Source of the DNA: Mesostigma viride
Taxonomy: Eukaryota; Streptophyta; Mesostigmatophyceae; Mesostigmatales; Mesostigmataceae
Length of the DNA stretch: 64,000 nucleotides
Direction of reading: 5' to 3'
NCBI GenBank assembly: GCA_009746045.1
Contig: RPFO01000667.1
Coordinates: 3,771,273 to 3,835,272 of the forward strand
In this document: positions 42,179 through 52,115 of the stretch, piece by piece
How positions within the stretch are numbered: the first letter of the stretch is position 1
Layout of the letters: every line of letters starts with the position of its first letter
Position numbers and translations under genes: made by a program
Notes under the pieces: generated by a model
Database searches by the model: none
What the model saw: only the letters and a program-made list of their open reading frames with translations
What the model was told of the DNA's origin: nothing

Positions 42179-44962
42179 ATGGCTTCCGGTACACGGAGCC
42201 GCACGGGCGAACACACAGATACGCCAAGTGGCGAGGCCGCAGGGTCCGTCCTGCCACGCTTTAGTGCGGACGAGGCCACGAGGTTGATGCAAACCCTCGT
42301 GGCGCAACCTGAACTGGCCAAGCAGTTCAAGCATCTGATGCTTGCTGCTGACGATGCACTAAATCGCGGCCCTCTCAAGCAAACGGAGGTGCCCGCTGAT
42401 CTACCGGCCGACTATACGGCGGACGACGCAGCAGATTTTCTAGCTGCTCTCAAGCGTCTGCGCGATGGACGCGCAGACAAAGATTCGGAGCTGATTGGCA
42501 AGTTCCGTGCAGTATTCTGCAGTACAACAAAGCACCCAAACATTGCCAATCTAGTTCGCATTGCGGACGACAACAAACAAACCTGGGAAGTTTTTTACAA
42601 CGGTCTAGATGCCCACTTGTCGCGGTCTAAGGAAGAGGCCGACGAGCAAGCCTTCAACGACTTCGAGGGCTATGCAGTTAATAAGGCAAATTTGCCCGGG
42701 GCTGCACGTGATTTCCAGGTCTTCGTGCACAAGCACAAGCTGCTAGATACTCTCAAGCCCATTTTCCTGTGCAATCGATTTCTCAAGAAATGCGACCTGT
42801 CGTCGGATGTGCATCTGACCATAGCGACGGAACTCAAAAAGAAGAGTGCCGTCAGTTTCGACGAGGGCATGCTGTATTTGATCTCATGCTTCAAGAGTGC
42901 GCAGTCCAAGCCGGCTGCCTCGGCTGCTCTGCCATCCCTGCGCAAGGTGGATGCCGGCGCGTCTTCTTCTTCAGGCGCAGAGGCTCCAATTACGCGGTCG
43001 GAGCTTACGGCCATCCTGAAAAAGGTCGTCGGCCACGGCAACAACGGGGGCCAGCGAGGGCGCAAGCGCGGGCATGGTGGCGACGCCAAGCAGGGTGATA
43101 ATCCCCCGGCCAAGCGGCAGCAGGGGGCGTCTACTGACCGCAAGCAACGCTGTGAGCGCTGCTTCGGACGTCGCCATGTCCGGGATGACTGCCGAGTTCG
43201 CCCGGACCTGGAGCTCGAGGACAACCTTTGCCGCAAGTGCCACGACGTTCTGCGTGGTCACAGCGTGGAGGCGTGCAAGGCCAAGCGCATCGTCGTCCAC
43301 GGCACACGCGAGGAGTGGGCAGAGCGACGGGCAGCACGAAAGTCAGGTGAGAGCACGCTCGATACCCCTTCTTTTGCTCAATGCGTCACGCTGAACCGGG
43401 CCGTCGTAGAGCCTGACGTCGTTCCTAAAAGCAACGTGACTGCATCCTCTGTCTCATTCCGTGATGTGCTCACGCAATCCGTTGATGCTGCTCTGGCTCT
43501 GTCGCGCCAGGATCACGTGCTTCCTGAGCACGGGTCTACAATGCGTGACCTAAGCAATGTGGTGTCTTCTAGGTCGGGTGTGTACAACGCCGAGCGACCA
43601 AGCACTACTGCAGCACCCCAGCTAGATACTGGGGCGGTTGGGCCTATGAGGAATGTTGTGACAGTGCAAGAGAATGCTGGGCGGGCAGATGTTCTCGGTA
43701 CACACCACCCTAGTGTGGATCTTCACATTGGCAAGGTGCTCACACGGGCGGCCTTTCGTGCAGCCTCTGAAGCTGCCCAGTTAGCCAATGTCACTACCCC
43801 AGTAGTCACCCCACCTGTTGAGAATCCTGACAATGCCACTGCACCTCAGGCTGTCACCCTGAAACTGTTAGCATACCAGATGCACCGTGCATACGGGCAT
43901 GAGGCCCAAGCCGAGGTAGAGGGGGCACACATGTTAGGGGCACCTTTATACAACGAGCTGAAGAATGTGCGTGCTCAGTGTCCTGCCTGCATCAAGATCA
44001 GGAAGAAGTCGCGTAGGCGGCATGCCAAGACTCCACCCTTGGAGCGAGGGTACCTTGTGGGGGATGTCATGCACATGGAAGGGGGGGACACCTATTTCAT
44101 AGTCAAGGATAGGTTCAGCAAGGCCACCTACATTGAGCCGCTGCCTCACATGTTTGAGGCTGACCTGCACAGGGCTATCAAGATCAGCCTGGCTTTCTTT
44201 CATCCCGTAGTGGAGCTCATGCTAGACCAGCAGTTCCGCTGTGTGCAAGGTTTGCCGGGGATGGAGGCCGTGGTCATCGTGGGGCGTGAGGATCACGGCA
44301 ATATGGGCATGATAGATCGCACTGTAAGCTATGTCAAGACTGTGGCAGCCAAGCGACAGGATAACCCACATGGCAAATCCTACGCGGTCAAGACGGCGTG
44401 GTGCAAGGAGCTCATGCATGTGTGCAACCATAGGCACGTGCTTGATGTCAAGGGCTTTGGGCTAGTCACGCCTCGGGGGCTGTCAGCGGGCACCTACTCA
44501 CCCGAGGTAGTAGAGGCATACCAACAGCATCTACAGGATACCGCCGCCAAGCTGCGGCTCAAGGATGCCACGCTGCCTGATTTGTCTAGCGCTTTTGAGG
44601 TCGGGCAGTTGGTCATGTTCCACAAGGAGAGCTCGCCCAGCGGCAAACGGGGCACCATGCAGGGGCCTGGGGCCATCACAAAGTTAGACTGGCCGCTGCG
44701 GGTCATAGACATAGAGTGGAATGATCGGGTGTATAGGGTACCATGGGCATCGGTGGCAGGCTATAAGCAAGGGGATAGCATGGAGAGTGAGCTGGCAGCC
44801 AACAGGGCACTGGGGTGGGTAGTGAAGGATAATGCGCCTGTCGTAGCATCTGAGGTGGTACCCCACGGGTCGCTCCCAGGGGCAGACACAGCTACACCCC
44901 CCCCTCCCCTGGGCCCCAATATGACCCCGTGGATGGGTGGGATGAGGATGGGGTGGGTTTGA
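42179..44962 (+). CDS. Gag-integrase polyprotein of Copia-related element (ORF1, 927 aa)
   Basis: Residues 1 to about 290 are Gag-like with no clear motif. A CCHC zinc knuckle (CERCFGRRHVRDDC) lies at about 324-337 and a second Cys/His cluster (CRKCHDVLRGHSVEAC) at about 351-366. The integrase zinc-binding HHCC-type part starts near 568 (MHRAYGHE...CPACIKIR). The catalytic core has Asp in GDVMHMEGGD (about 628) and Asp in LMLDQQF (about 682). The place of the usual Glu reads GMIDRT (Asp, about 711). No Copia-type DTG protease lies between Gag and integrase. ORF1 overlaps ORF2 in the -1 frame. Confidence 0.88.
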   Translation: MASGTRSRTGEHTDTPSGEAAGSVLPRFSADEATRLMQTLVAQPELAKQFKHLMLAADDALNRGPLKQTEVPADLPADYTADDAADFLAALKRLRDGRADKDSELIGKFRAVFCSTTKHPNIANLVRIADDNKQTWEVFYNGLDAHLSRSKEEADEQAFNDFEGYAVNKANLPGAARDFQVFVHKHKLLDTLKPIFLCNRFLKKCDLSSDVHLTIATELKKKSAVSFDEGMLYLISCFKSAQSKPAASAALPSLRKVDAGASSSSGAEAPITRSELTAILKKVVGHGNNGGQRGRKRGHGGDAKQGDNPPAKRQQGASTDRKQRCERCFGRRHVRDDCRVRPDLELEDNLCRKCHDVLRGHSVEACKAKRIVVHGTREEWAERRAARKSGESTLDTPSFAQCVTLNRAVVEPDVVPKSNVTASSVSFRDVLTQSVDAALALSRQDHVLPEHGSTMRDLSNVVSSRSGVYNAERPSTTAAPQLDTGAVGPMRNVVTVQENAGRADVLGTHHPSVDLHIGKVLTRAAFRAASEAAQLANVTTPVVTPPVENPDNATAPQAVTLKLLAYQMHRAYGHEAQAEVEGAHMLGAPLYNELKNVRAQCPACIKIRKKSRRRHAKTPPLERGYLVGDVMHMEGGDTYFIVKDRFSKATYIEPLPHMFEADLHRAIKISLAFFHPVVELMLDQQFRCVQGLPGMEAVVIVGREDHGNMGMIDRTVSYVKTVAAKRQDNPHGKSYAVKTAWCKELMHVCNHRHVLDVKGFGLVTPRGLSAGTYSPEVVEAYQQHLQDTAAKLRLKDATLPDLSSAFEVGQLVMFHKESSPSGKRGTMQGPGAITKLDWPLRVIDIEWNDRVYRVPWASVAGYKQGDSMESELAANRALGWVVKDNAPVVASEVVPHGSLPGADTATPPPPLGPNMTPWMGGMRMGWV
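44899..44905 (+). promoter_or_regulatory. Candidate -1 ribosomal frameshift site
   Basis: The heptamer C CCC CCT sits in the ORF1 frame inside the 109-base stretch where both frames are open (44854-44962). ORF2 has no ATG near its beginning, only a GTG at 44929, so frameshifting is the simplest way to make it. Confidence 0.45.
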
Positions 44963-47247
44963 CGGGACCTAGTGCACGTAGTGACTCACCTCCTGTGCTA
45001 GCCACGGATAATGTGGGAGGCCCGCCTAGCGTGGCCTCGCCGGAGGGTCAGGGTCCTGCCCATGCGCCTCGCCCACCTAGGGACCTGGCTTCAACGGTCA
45101 CGGCCTTGTGGCGTGCTCAGGCGCTTAAAGCGAAAGCTGCATCAGGGGTGGCTCAGGTCAAAACTCTCTCACAGGGGGTCAGGCCGGTTAAGTCAGCCTT
45201 GTTTCCTACGTGTAGACCGTGGCAGCTGGTGGCTGTGGACACGCAAGCATCCGTGTCTATTATCTCTCGTCGGGCAGCCACCCTGTATCCAGTGCTAGAG
45301 TCGCCGTACAAATCGGTGACCGACTTTGCAGGCACTTCGGCATATCAAGTTACCGGGATGGTGGTGCTGCCGGTGTTGGGCATTGACACGCCGTTTCACG
45401 TCGTGGATGGCTACGAGGATGTGGCCTTGCTGGGCGAACCTTTCGTATCATACCCGGGGTTCTCAGTGTCCGCTGACTTGCTGTCAGTCGCGGGGGTGGG
45501 CAGCATCCCGCTTCGCGAGTACCACGCTCCATTGGGGGTGGTGGTCGGGCAGCCCGGCGTCGTGCGGCGCTTACCGATGGCGGCGTTTTCCACACCGCCG
45601 CTCGTCCAGTCCATCATTCAGCCTCAGGATTGGCACCCGCGCAGCTTCGGCCTCCACTCACACTCACTGGCGGCGGATAGCCCTGTGACGTGGGAGCAAC
45701 TTGTCCTGGACTGTCAAGATCCTCTCAAGTTTGCTTTGTGGCGCGACGCGTTCATTCGAGCCAAGGAGCAGTGGCGAGAGCGCGAGGTCTACCGAGGATT
45801 GGAGAGTGTGCCAGCCGGGGCCACGCGGTTGCGGTTGAAGTTCGTGCTCACCTACAAGCCGGACGAGACCAACTCTTCGGTGGTGTTCCGGGTAAGGCCC
45901 GTGGTCACGGAGACGAAGGGGTCCTCCCCGCTGGACGCCAAGGATCTTTATACCCCTGGGCTCAACCATGTTTCGCATCGGCTACTGACGGTCATCTACT
46001 TGGGCAAGCGGAACGCGGGCAAGGACTACGGGATGTGGTGCGGTGACTTTCAGCGGGCATTCCTCCACAGCGACGCTGGGGTCGCGCAGCAAACATGGCA
46101 AGGCACCCGCTACGTGGTGAAGGTCCCGGTGGTCTGGCAGGATGGCACCATTGGCAGCGAGTATATCGAGCTGTTGACAGGGGTGGAGGGGCTGCAGAGC
46201 TCTCCCATCATCTTCCGCATTTCCGCGGAGGAGGTCTTGCAGAGCTTAGGGGCCACGTACCATCGCGCGGATCCTAACTTCTTTGTGGTCCCCACCGGCG
46301 TCCCTGGCGAGCCAGCCCTCTTCGTGTGGCATGGCGATGACTTCAAGCTGGTGGCACCTCGCACCTTTGCTACCCAGTTTCTTGCTGCAGTGGCGGCTAA
46401 GTTTCCCCTGGGCAGGGCGGTGGATCATGAGGAGGGTAAACCCGTGGTGTTTTGCGGCGTGCAGTCTACGTTGCAGCGGGATTCGCGTTCTGGCGAATGG
46501 GTCATGCACATGCAGGATAGCCGCAACTATGTGGTTGACCTGCTGGCCGACCTCCCGTCCCCGCTGTTGGCAACCCATGGGCCCTCGGTTAAGGGCAAGC
46601 TCGGGTGGTTGGCGGACACGGTGGCACCTGATTTGGCGGTGCTCGCTCGCCTGCCCGATGATGTGCTGGAAGGACTAGGGTCCATTCATGTTCGGCGGCA
46701 GCTGGCCATGACGCCCGGCATTGTGCTTCGTGGGCTCGATTGCTCACAGCCGGTGCACCTCGAGATAGTGACGGATGCTAATCTAGAGACGCGCACAGTC
46801 AGCCAAGTGCGGGCCCGCATGGGGGCACTGTTCTTTATCAGCAATGAGGGACAGCCTGGCATGTTGTTAGATTGGTACTCGCGCTTGCACAGCCGCATTG
46901 CCACTAGCCCCAACACGGCTGAATGCCGGGGCATTGTTTCAGCTATCTCACATGGCATGTGGCTGCGGTACTTGCTGGGTTGGGTATTTGGCTCGTGTGG
47001 GTTCACTCTTCACTGGACTAGCACGGTGCACACTGACTCACAAAGTTGTTTGGCCTTCCTTGACAATCCCTATGCGCGGTCACAGGACGTTGATTACCTC
47101 GTACTCGCTGAGGCGGCCTCCTGCGTCACGCGTCTCCAGCACATCGCGGATGAACTCAATCCCGCGGATGCACTCACCAAGGAGGCGCGGGAGGCTGCCC
47201 CGCAGTACGCAGTGTTGCGCAAGCGCATGACGATGCAACACCCGTGA
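44929..47247 (+). CDS. Protease-RT-RNase H polyprotein of Copia-related element (ORF2)
   Basis: Open from 44854 in the -1 frame relative to ORF1; the 772 codons counted here start at GTG. Residues about 99-175 look like a retropepsin (LVAVDTQASVSIISRRAA, later ALLGEPFV), but the catalytic DTG/DSG reads DTQ. RT follows (LRLKFVLTYKP at about 300, GDFQRAFLHSD at about 370, catalytic VWHGDDF at about 466 where Copia normally has YVDDM). RNase H motifs are EIVTDAN (about 614), TAECRGI, HTDSQSCLAF (about 702) and NPADALTKEA. The frame is undamaged. Confidence 0.9.
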   Translation: MDGWDEDGVGLTGPSARSDSPPVLATDNVGGPPSVASPEGQGPAHAPRPPRDLASTVTALWRAQALKAKAASGVAQVKTLSQGVRPVKSALFPTCRPWQLVAVDTQASVSIISRRAATLYPVLESPYKSVTDFAGTSAYQVTGMVVLPVLGIDTPFHVVDGYEDVALLGEPFVSYPGFSVSADLLSVAGVGSIPLREYHAPLGVVVGQPGVVRRLPMAAFSTPPLVQSIIQPQDWHPRSFGLHSHSLAADSPVTWEQLVLDCQDPLKFALWRDAFIRAKEQWREREVYRGLESVPAGATRLRLKFVLTYKPDETNSSVVFRVRPVVTETKGSSPLDAKDLYTPGLNHVSHRLLTVIYLGKRNAGKDYGMWCGDFQRAFLHSDAGVAQQTWQGTRYVVKVPVVWQDGTIGSEYIELLTGVEGLQSSPIIFRISAEEVLQSLGATYHRADPNFFVVPTGVPGEPALFVWHGDDFKLVAPRTFATQFLAAVAAKFPLGRAVDHEEGKPVVFCGVQSTLQRDSRSGEWVMHMQDSRNYVVDLLADLPSPLLATHGPSVKGKLGWLADTVAPDLAVLARLPDDVLEGLGSIHVRRQLAMTPGIVLRGLDCSQPVHLEIVTDANLETRTVSQVRARMGALFFISNEGQPGMLLDWYSRLHSRIATSPNTAECRGIVSAISHGMWLRYLLGWVFGSCGFTLHWTSTVHTDSQSCLAFLDNPYARSQDVDYLVLAEAASCVTRLQHIADELNPADALTKEAREAAPQYAVLRKRMTMQHP

Positions 47248-47625
47248 GCCACACAGGGTTACGGCTCGGGCGCTTTATGAATACAGCCATAACTCACCCT
47301 GTGTTGCTAGCATTCACGAATATCATGGTGGTAGTTTTTTTTGCTTGTCCTGACCATACCCTAGCCACGTTGGACGGTGCCTTGGGCCCGTCGGCGGGTC
47401 ACTGGTCCTAATAAATGGGTCACCTTTTGTCTGGTGGCATAGTTGTTTTTTTCTCGATACTTATTACATCACTATTCATGTGTGATCACAAGGGCGCGGG
47501 TCGATACCGTGGTGATTTTGACGGCCTTGAGGCCCCCTTGAGTTCCCTACCTTAGAGGGTTTTGTATGGTCTGCATTTGATGTAATTATTTTGATAATTA
47601 ATCAAAGAACAAAAGAGTATGTCGG

Positions 47626-47969
47626 AGTTGAGTAACTCTAGAGCCCTAGGATCTGGCTCTAAGTTCCCCATGTCCGTCCGCACGCCTTCCGCTAGCGTCC
47701 GCTAAGCCGCCGGCTATAATCCGGCGGTCCGATGCGGCGACCGGTCTAAGGGCGGCGCCTAGGGCCGGCGCCACCTAGGCCCCAGTCCGGGGCCTTATCC
47801 GGGTCAGTACGGACGGCTAGCTTGTCCCACGGTTACGGCTAACCGGATAGGGTTTGCTGGCTAAGACATAAACCAGTGGTGGGCCAGCTCCGACAGCAGT
47901 TCTCCGTGTTCACCTTATCCCAAGCTCAACGTGACCGACCGCCATAGCTGAGCCGGTCGGGCTTTAACT
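47626..47969 (+). repeat. 3' LTR (344 bp)
   Basis: Preceded by a purine-rich AAAGAACAAAAGAG at 47604-47617. Its TATA hairpin and ends match the 5' LTR, with one base missing at GATGCGGCGACC. Confidence 0.9.
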
Positions 47970-48091
47970 GCTTGTGCATGGCCGACGTAGATGACCGGCG
48001 CCCCCTTCCAGTACACGTACCGGCTTTCCCGCCGTTGTCTGCCGGAGATGCATGGAGGTTATAGGTCGGCCATAGCTCCCGTCGCCGTTGT

Positions 48092-48216
48092 TCATATGTC
48101 ATGCTGCGGCAGGGTCAAGTCGTCGTCCAAGGTGTAGTAGTGAGTCCTCTCGAGCCGCTTCATGCGGCCGCGTCTGCGGAACGAAATCTTGTCCGCCGCG
48201 TTCTCAAAGATGAGCA
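48092..48216 (-). CDS. Candidate terminal exon of an unknown gene (40 aa)
   Basis: On the minus strand, after an acceptor GCTGCTGGCTAG, the frame reads LIFENAADKISFRRRGRMKR, LERTHYYTLDDDLTLP and QHDI stop. The mix of charged and hydrophobic residues and the codon use look coding. A preceding exon ending at about 48298 (GGTGGGCCTCATTG then GTGAGA) is possible. The family is not recognised. The Copia-related element inserted 120 bases beyond its stop. Confidence 0.32.
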
Positions 48217-48769
48217 CTAGCCAGCAGCGGAGGCGGTCCCGGCCGCCTTATCCCGCGAGCGGGGAAGGCCGGCGGTGGGCCTCCAGCTTGATCTCACCAA
48301 TGAGGCCCACCGCCGGGTGCTTTCACTCTGATGTAATTAAGTTGTTATAGTATATAATTGTTAATTGTAACGACTAAAAATGATCATCTGCATCATCCAT
48401 AGTCCAAATCATATATAACGACATGATCACGATACATAATATTTACAAATATTAGTACTGTAGGCCAGCCTGTCCGTCTAGCCGTACTGACTGACGTGTT
48501 CGAGGATGCCTGGCCGAACTGGAATGATGTGTGGCACCATTGCCAATTGAATTTCGAGCTCCACTTGACGGAAGTCATCAATCGAACAAGTTGCCCCGAC
48601 TACTGAAAAATTGAATTGACTGACCCAAGGGCCCGCTTGGAATATGCAAAACATCCTACGCAACTAGCGCAACGCGCGCACTACTAGGAAGTGCACACAC
48701 TATAGTGTGCAACCCTTGTCACTACTAATTAGCTGCACGTACACCCTCGCGACGGCTGCACGTCCCCGC

Positions 48770-48845
48770 CCAACGCATATGGCCCTCGGCCGTTTCCACA
48801 TCTCTGCTGCGCATGTGCGGCGGGCAACAACAACAACAACAACAA
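48770..48845 (-). repeat. (GTT)n + CGCCGCACATGGGCAG repeat, copy 3 (inverted)
   Basis: CCCTCGGCCGTTTCC, TGCTGCGCATGTGCGGCG and (CAA)n at 48827-48845 are the reverse complement of the family. Confidence 0.6.
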
Positions 48846-48849
48846 AATA

Positions 48850-49507
48850 ATGGCCAGCAGCAGGCAGTCAGTGACTGCACGGGAAAAGGCCGCAAACCTT
48901 TTGGCGGCAAGTTGTCGTGTCGTTCTGACCAGGTGGCGTTGCATGGGAATCACTGTACTTACGGCCGTGACCCTTGTACCACCGGATTCGGAGCACGAAG
49001 CATTCTGAACAAGCGGTTGGTAACATTCCCCAACCAGACGGATGGCTGATAGCATTAGCATGGATGAATGTGAGGCCCACCCCTCCCGCGCAACCGCGCA
49101 AGGCCATGGGTTCTGTCATCTCTGTTCTCGTGCGGGCGTTTCGTCGATGTCGCGGGCGGGATGCTCTAGAGAAAGTGTACGCTGGCAGAGCCTGACCACG
49201 CTCCACGCATTGAAGAGCCTGTGCGGCTGAACCGGGTTAGAATTTGTGGGAGACGCAAGCAAATTTGCGGTCAAAATGTTTCCTTCCTAATCGGTACTGA
49301 TGGGCGGAAGGGTGCAACTAACTCGGCCTTTTGTCTGTGCCTAGTAACCCAGCAATTCTCAGGCAGGACTGTGTTGTCCCATCAAAGGACACGGAGTAAG
49401 TGATCGTAGGCTCCTAAGGCGGAGTCCTGACGTCCTCGTCGAGATATGCCGGGCAACGCTTAATTCCTAAGTCTCTACTTCCCAGTGCTTTGGCTTTAGC
49501 GTTCACC
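48850..49507. other. Upstream region of TFIIA-gamma, no other gene seen
   Basis: CTTTGGCTTTAG at 49487-49498, ten bases before the start codon, could be a 3' splice site of a 5'-UTR intron. No TATA box is obvious. Confidence 0.35.
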
Positions 49508-49831
49508 ATGGCGCATTACGAGCTTTACCGCAAGTCTGCTATCGGTGCCACGCTCACCGAAGCTTTGGACGAGATGGTAGAAGATGGAAGCATTCCTCCC
49601 CAGCTGGCGCTGCAAGTGATGCTGCAGTTTGATAAATCCATGAACGAAGCCCTGAATACGCAAGTGAAGTCCAAGTGCGTCATCAAGGGCCATCTTCATA
49701 CGTACCGCTTCTGTGACAACGTCTGGACATGGATTCTGGAAGATGCAACGTTTAAGATCGATAACAACATCCACAGCGTGCCCACGGTCAAAATTGTCGC
49801 ATGTGACGCCAAGATGTTACCTGCGGGGTAA
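49508..49831 (+). CDS. TOA2: Transcription initiation factor IIA gamma subunit (TFIIA-gamma)
   Basis: The small subunit of TFIIA, which joins TBP on promoter DNA in the nucleus and stabilises the pre-initiation complex. The frame is 107 codons, the normal length of this family (about 105-110). MAHYELYRKSAIGATLTEAL starts the N-terminal helical part, QFDKSMNEAL ends it, and KGHLHTYRFCDNVWTWIL with KIVACDAKM forms the C-terminal beta barrel. The ATG at 49508 is chosen over the upstream MALAFT because the family begins MAxYELYR. There is no intron in the coding region, unlike the other genes here, which could mean a retrocopy. AATAAA at 49946-49951 may end the transcript. Confidence 0.97.
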   Translation: MAHYELYRKSAIGATLTEALDEMVEDGSIPPQLALQVMLQFDKSMNEALNTQVKSKCVIKGHLHTYRFCDNVWTWILEDATFKIDNNIHSVPTVKIVACDAKMLPAG

Positions 49832-50469
49832 GGTTCCATCTCCGCACAAGTTGGCTGAGGGACAAGACTACCTGCGCCACCTGCGCTGTGGCTGGCAGGC
49901 CTTTGCTCGAACGCAGACAAGCCTCTCAATTGGCAGAAAAAGTTGAATAAAAGACACCCCCAGGTCGGGATAACTGCATCTGCGAGCCAGCTACGCCGCG
50001 GAGACAAGTGGCATCAAACTAGATGGCCTATCACACAGCCAAGTGAATGGCCAGCCATGTTTAAGGTCTGGCCACAGAACGCTTCCCCGCCCTTTTGCCT
50101 GTCTAGAACTACTTGGGGTTTTCTTGGTGCCTCTTTCGAGATGATGATTGCCATCTCGAAGCCTTGGAGACCCTCGAGCCTTCGTGACCCTGACAAGGGA
50201 GGGTTTAGGAGATCATGTGTGTCTTGTAGACGTGCCCGGCAGGGGACTGCGGGTTGTTGTGGCTGTTGGGCAAACTTCCCAATGCGTGCATGGCTACCGA
50301 TCTCTCGTACAGTCGGTATGGTTAAGATAGTCACCATAGGTTAACAAGCAATCAGTTAATTACGCGTGATTGCAACCAGGCAGATGGGTAGCAGCCATGT
50401 AGAAAAGTAAGATTTGCCCCCACCCGCAACTCATGTGAAGATCCCTGCCGTTGATCATGAAGCGGCCCG

Positions 50470-50640
50470 GGTCACGTGCAGAACATGTTCATGCCCGGGG
50501 AGCCCCCTGGCTTGTCTGTGGTCTGGGGGCAGATGACTAACAAAGCGACTTGACTGGAGGTTATGAAGGAACAACCCCCACTCGGTAGGTATGTGAAAAT
50601 TCATTCATTAATCAATTAATTCTCCACTCATTGACGAAAA
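50470..50640 (+). mobile_element. LINE 3'-terminal fragment (LINE-A-like)
   Basis: Frames read PGEPPGLSVVWGQM and LEVMKEQPPLG, counterparts of LINE-A PGQPPGLSVIWRQM and VVMKETTPK, with a stop in between. It ends in ATTAATCAATTAATT. Confidence 0.6.
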
Positions 50641-50999
50641 CTTGTGTGAGATAATATTGTAAACATAGCGGAATTTGGGCCGTGCCCCCGGGAATCCTAC
50701 AGCTAGAGGTTGGATATATGCGCATGACACTCAAGTACTCACTAACTAATTCAACGCAGTCCCGTTGGGGAGCCAAGGATTAATGAGAAGAAGCCTATAC
50801 TAGAGTCTTTAAGTAGTTCCCATTGCATAGTTGTCTCACTTACTAGTCTAGCCTGGGGGGCAGGGCCCCGGTTGGCATGATTGAGGCATGCAGGGTGACA
50901 CGCGCCGCTTCGCTACTGGAGGGGGCGTGTCGGCCTCCACCACCTGATGCCAAACCACTCCAGCTTGTCCCGCATCTTCTTCCATACCACTGAGTATCT

Positions 51000-51330
51000 C
51001 TGAGCATCTGAACCCTGTGATGCCAGATCTCCTTTGCGGCCGCTCCGAGCTTGGCACTGGATTCGTTGTCCCCACCGTCGCGTCACTACAGTATCAAGGA
51101 GACAACCGGCGCAGGCCAGAATGATGTTTTCTGGCCTGCGCTGGCATTCGCGGGCGTTTGGTTCACGCCGCACATTTGAAAGTGATGTCCTCCGCGGATT
51201 TTCGCCTTTGCACCGTGTGCAGTTTTCTTAGACGTTTGGAAACATGGCATGGCTAGCGTAATGACTGGCTTGCTAGACCTTTTCGGTGGATTTCCATTTG
51301 CGGGTATTTCCACGAAAATCGTGGGATCGA
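51000..51330 (-). repeat. Dispersed repeat D, copy 2 (inverted)
   Basis: Reverse complement of 27330-27655 with about 85% similarity. It also contains the GAGACAACCGGCGCAGGCC part of repeat R at 51098. Confidence 0.65.
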
Positions 51331-51501
51331 GTGATCGCATGTACAGTGAAGAAACAGCCACGAGCCACGAGGTAGCCATGGCTGACGGCGGAGCTCATAA
51401 CTTTCACGTTTGGGCACCAAATTCGGCTGTGAACATCACTATCGCTTCGTCTTTCTAAGGCGCACACGCTGATATAATTTTCCGAAGATATTACGCAATA
51501 T

Positions 51502-52115
51502 ATGACGAGCAAACGCTCCTCGACGCAACGCAGCCTGGCGGCTGCGCTAGGCCATGAAAATACGTCTGCAGCTCCGGCTGCACCTCAGTTCGGCCCTCAG
51601 GTCCGGCAGGCAGCGGTGACACTAGTCGCGCAGTGGTGGTCGCTCCGAACCCTCCCGGGCTTAATGCCTCGCCATCGGCATCGCCTGATCCTAAACGCAG
51701 CCGTCCAGCCGACAAAACAGGAGGGTTTTCGCGCCCCACAGAACCGCGCTTTCGACACCAACCTTTCAAGGTCGACCATCACGACTGGACCAACATGTTT
51801 CCGGCAACTGCCCTGCATGGCCTCTTCTACGGGGACTACGCCTCGCTTTACTACGACCTCAGCCTCCATCTCCACGACATCAATCGCCTCGTCACCCCGG
51901 ACGGCAACTGGTACCGACGTTCTGCTCGGGTGCACCCGCCCCCAACTCCAGCACACCATTCTCAACTCCCTTCTCAAGTTCTCATGTGCTCCGGATGGCG
52001 AGATCTGGGCTCCATCCATCTCCGCCCCCACACTCCGTTCCATCCTTACGTAAGCCTTTCAGCAGCACGTGAGGCCCCTCAGCTTCTGAGCGCTGTGATG
52101 CCGCTGCGACGATAG
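51502..52115 (+). pseudogene. Unrecognised coding-like sequence with frameshifts
   Basis: The frame beginning MTSKRSSTQRSLAAALG is plausible to about 51632. The next frame (PNPPGLNASPSASPDPKRSR, then DWTNMFPATALHGLFYGDYA, LYYDLSLHLHDINRLVTPDG) looks coding to about 51915, then the first frame again (LQHTILNSLLKFSCAPDGE). Two opposite single-base shifts would be needed. It could be a retroelement ORF1 or a decayed gene. Confidence 0.35.

Larger units (their letters stand above)
41815..47969 (+). mobile_element. Full-length Copia-related LTR retrotransposon, 6.15 kb
   Basis: Two near-identical LTRs (41815-42159 and 47626-47969) flank ORF1 (42179-44962) and ORF2 (about 44854-47247). A 5-bp target duplication GCTTG is at 41810-41814 and 47970-47974. 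The LTRs differ by three substitutions and one indel by eye (about 1%), so the insertion is young. Only 19 bases separate the 5' LTR from the ORF1 start. Domain order is Gag, integrase, protease-like, RT, RNase H. Confidence 0.93.

Noticed and set aside
42670-43394. Antisense and shifted frames over ORF1 of the Copia-related element
   Set aside because: Shadows of the 927-codon frame, which has clear domains.
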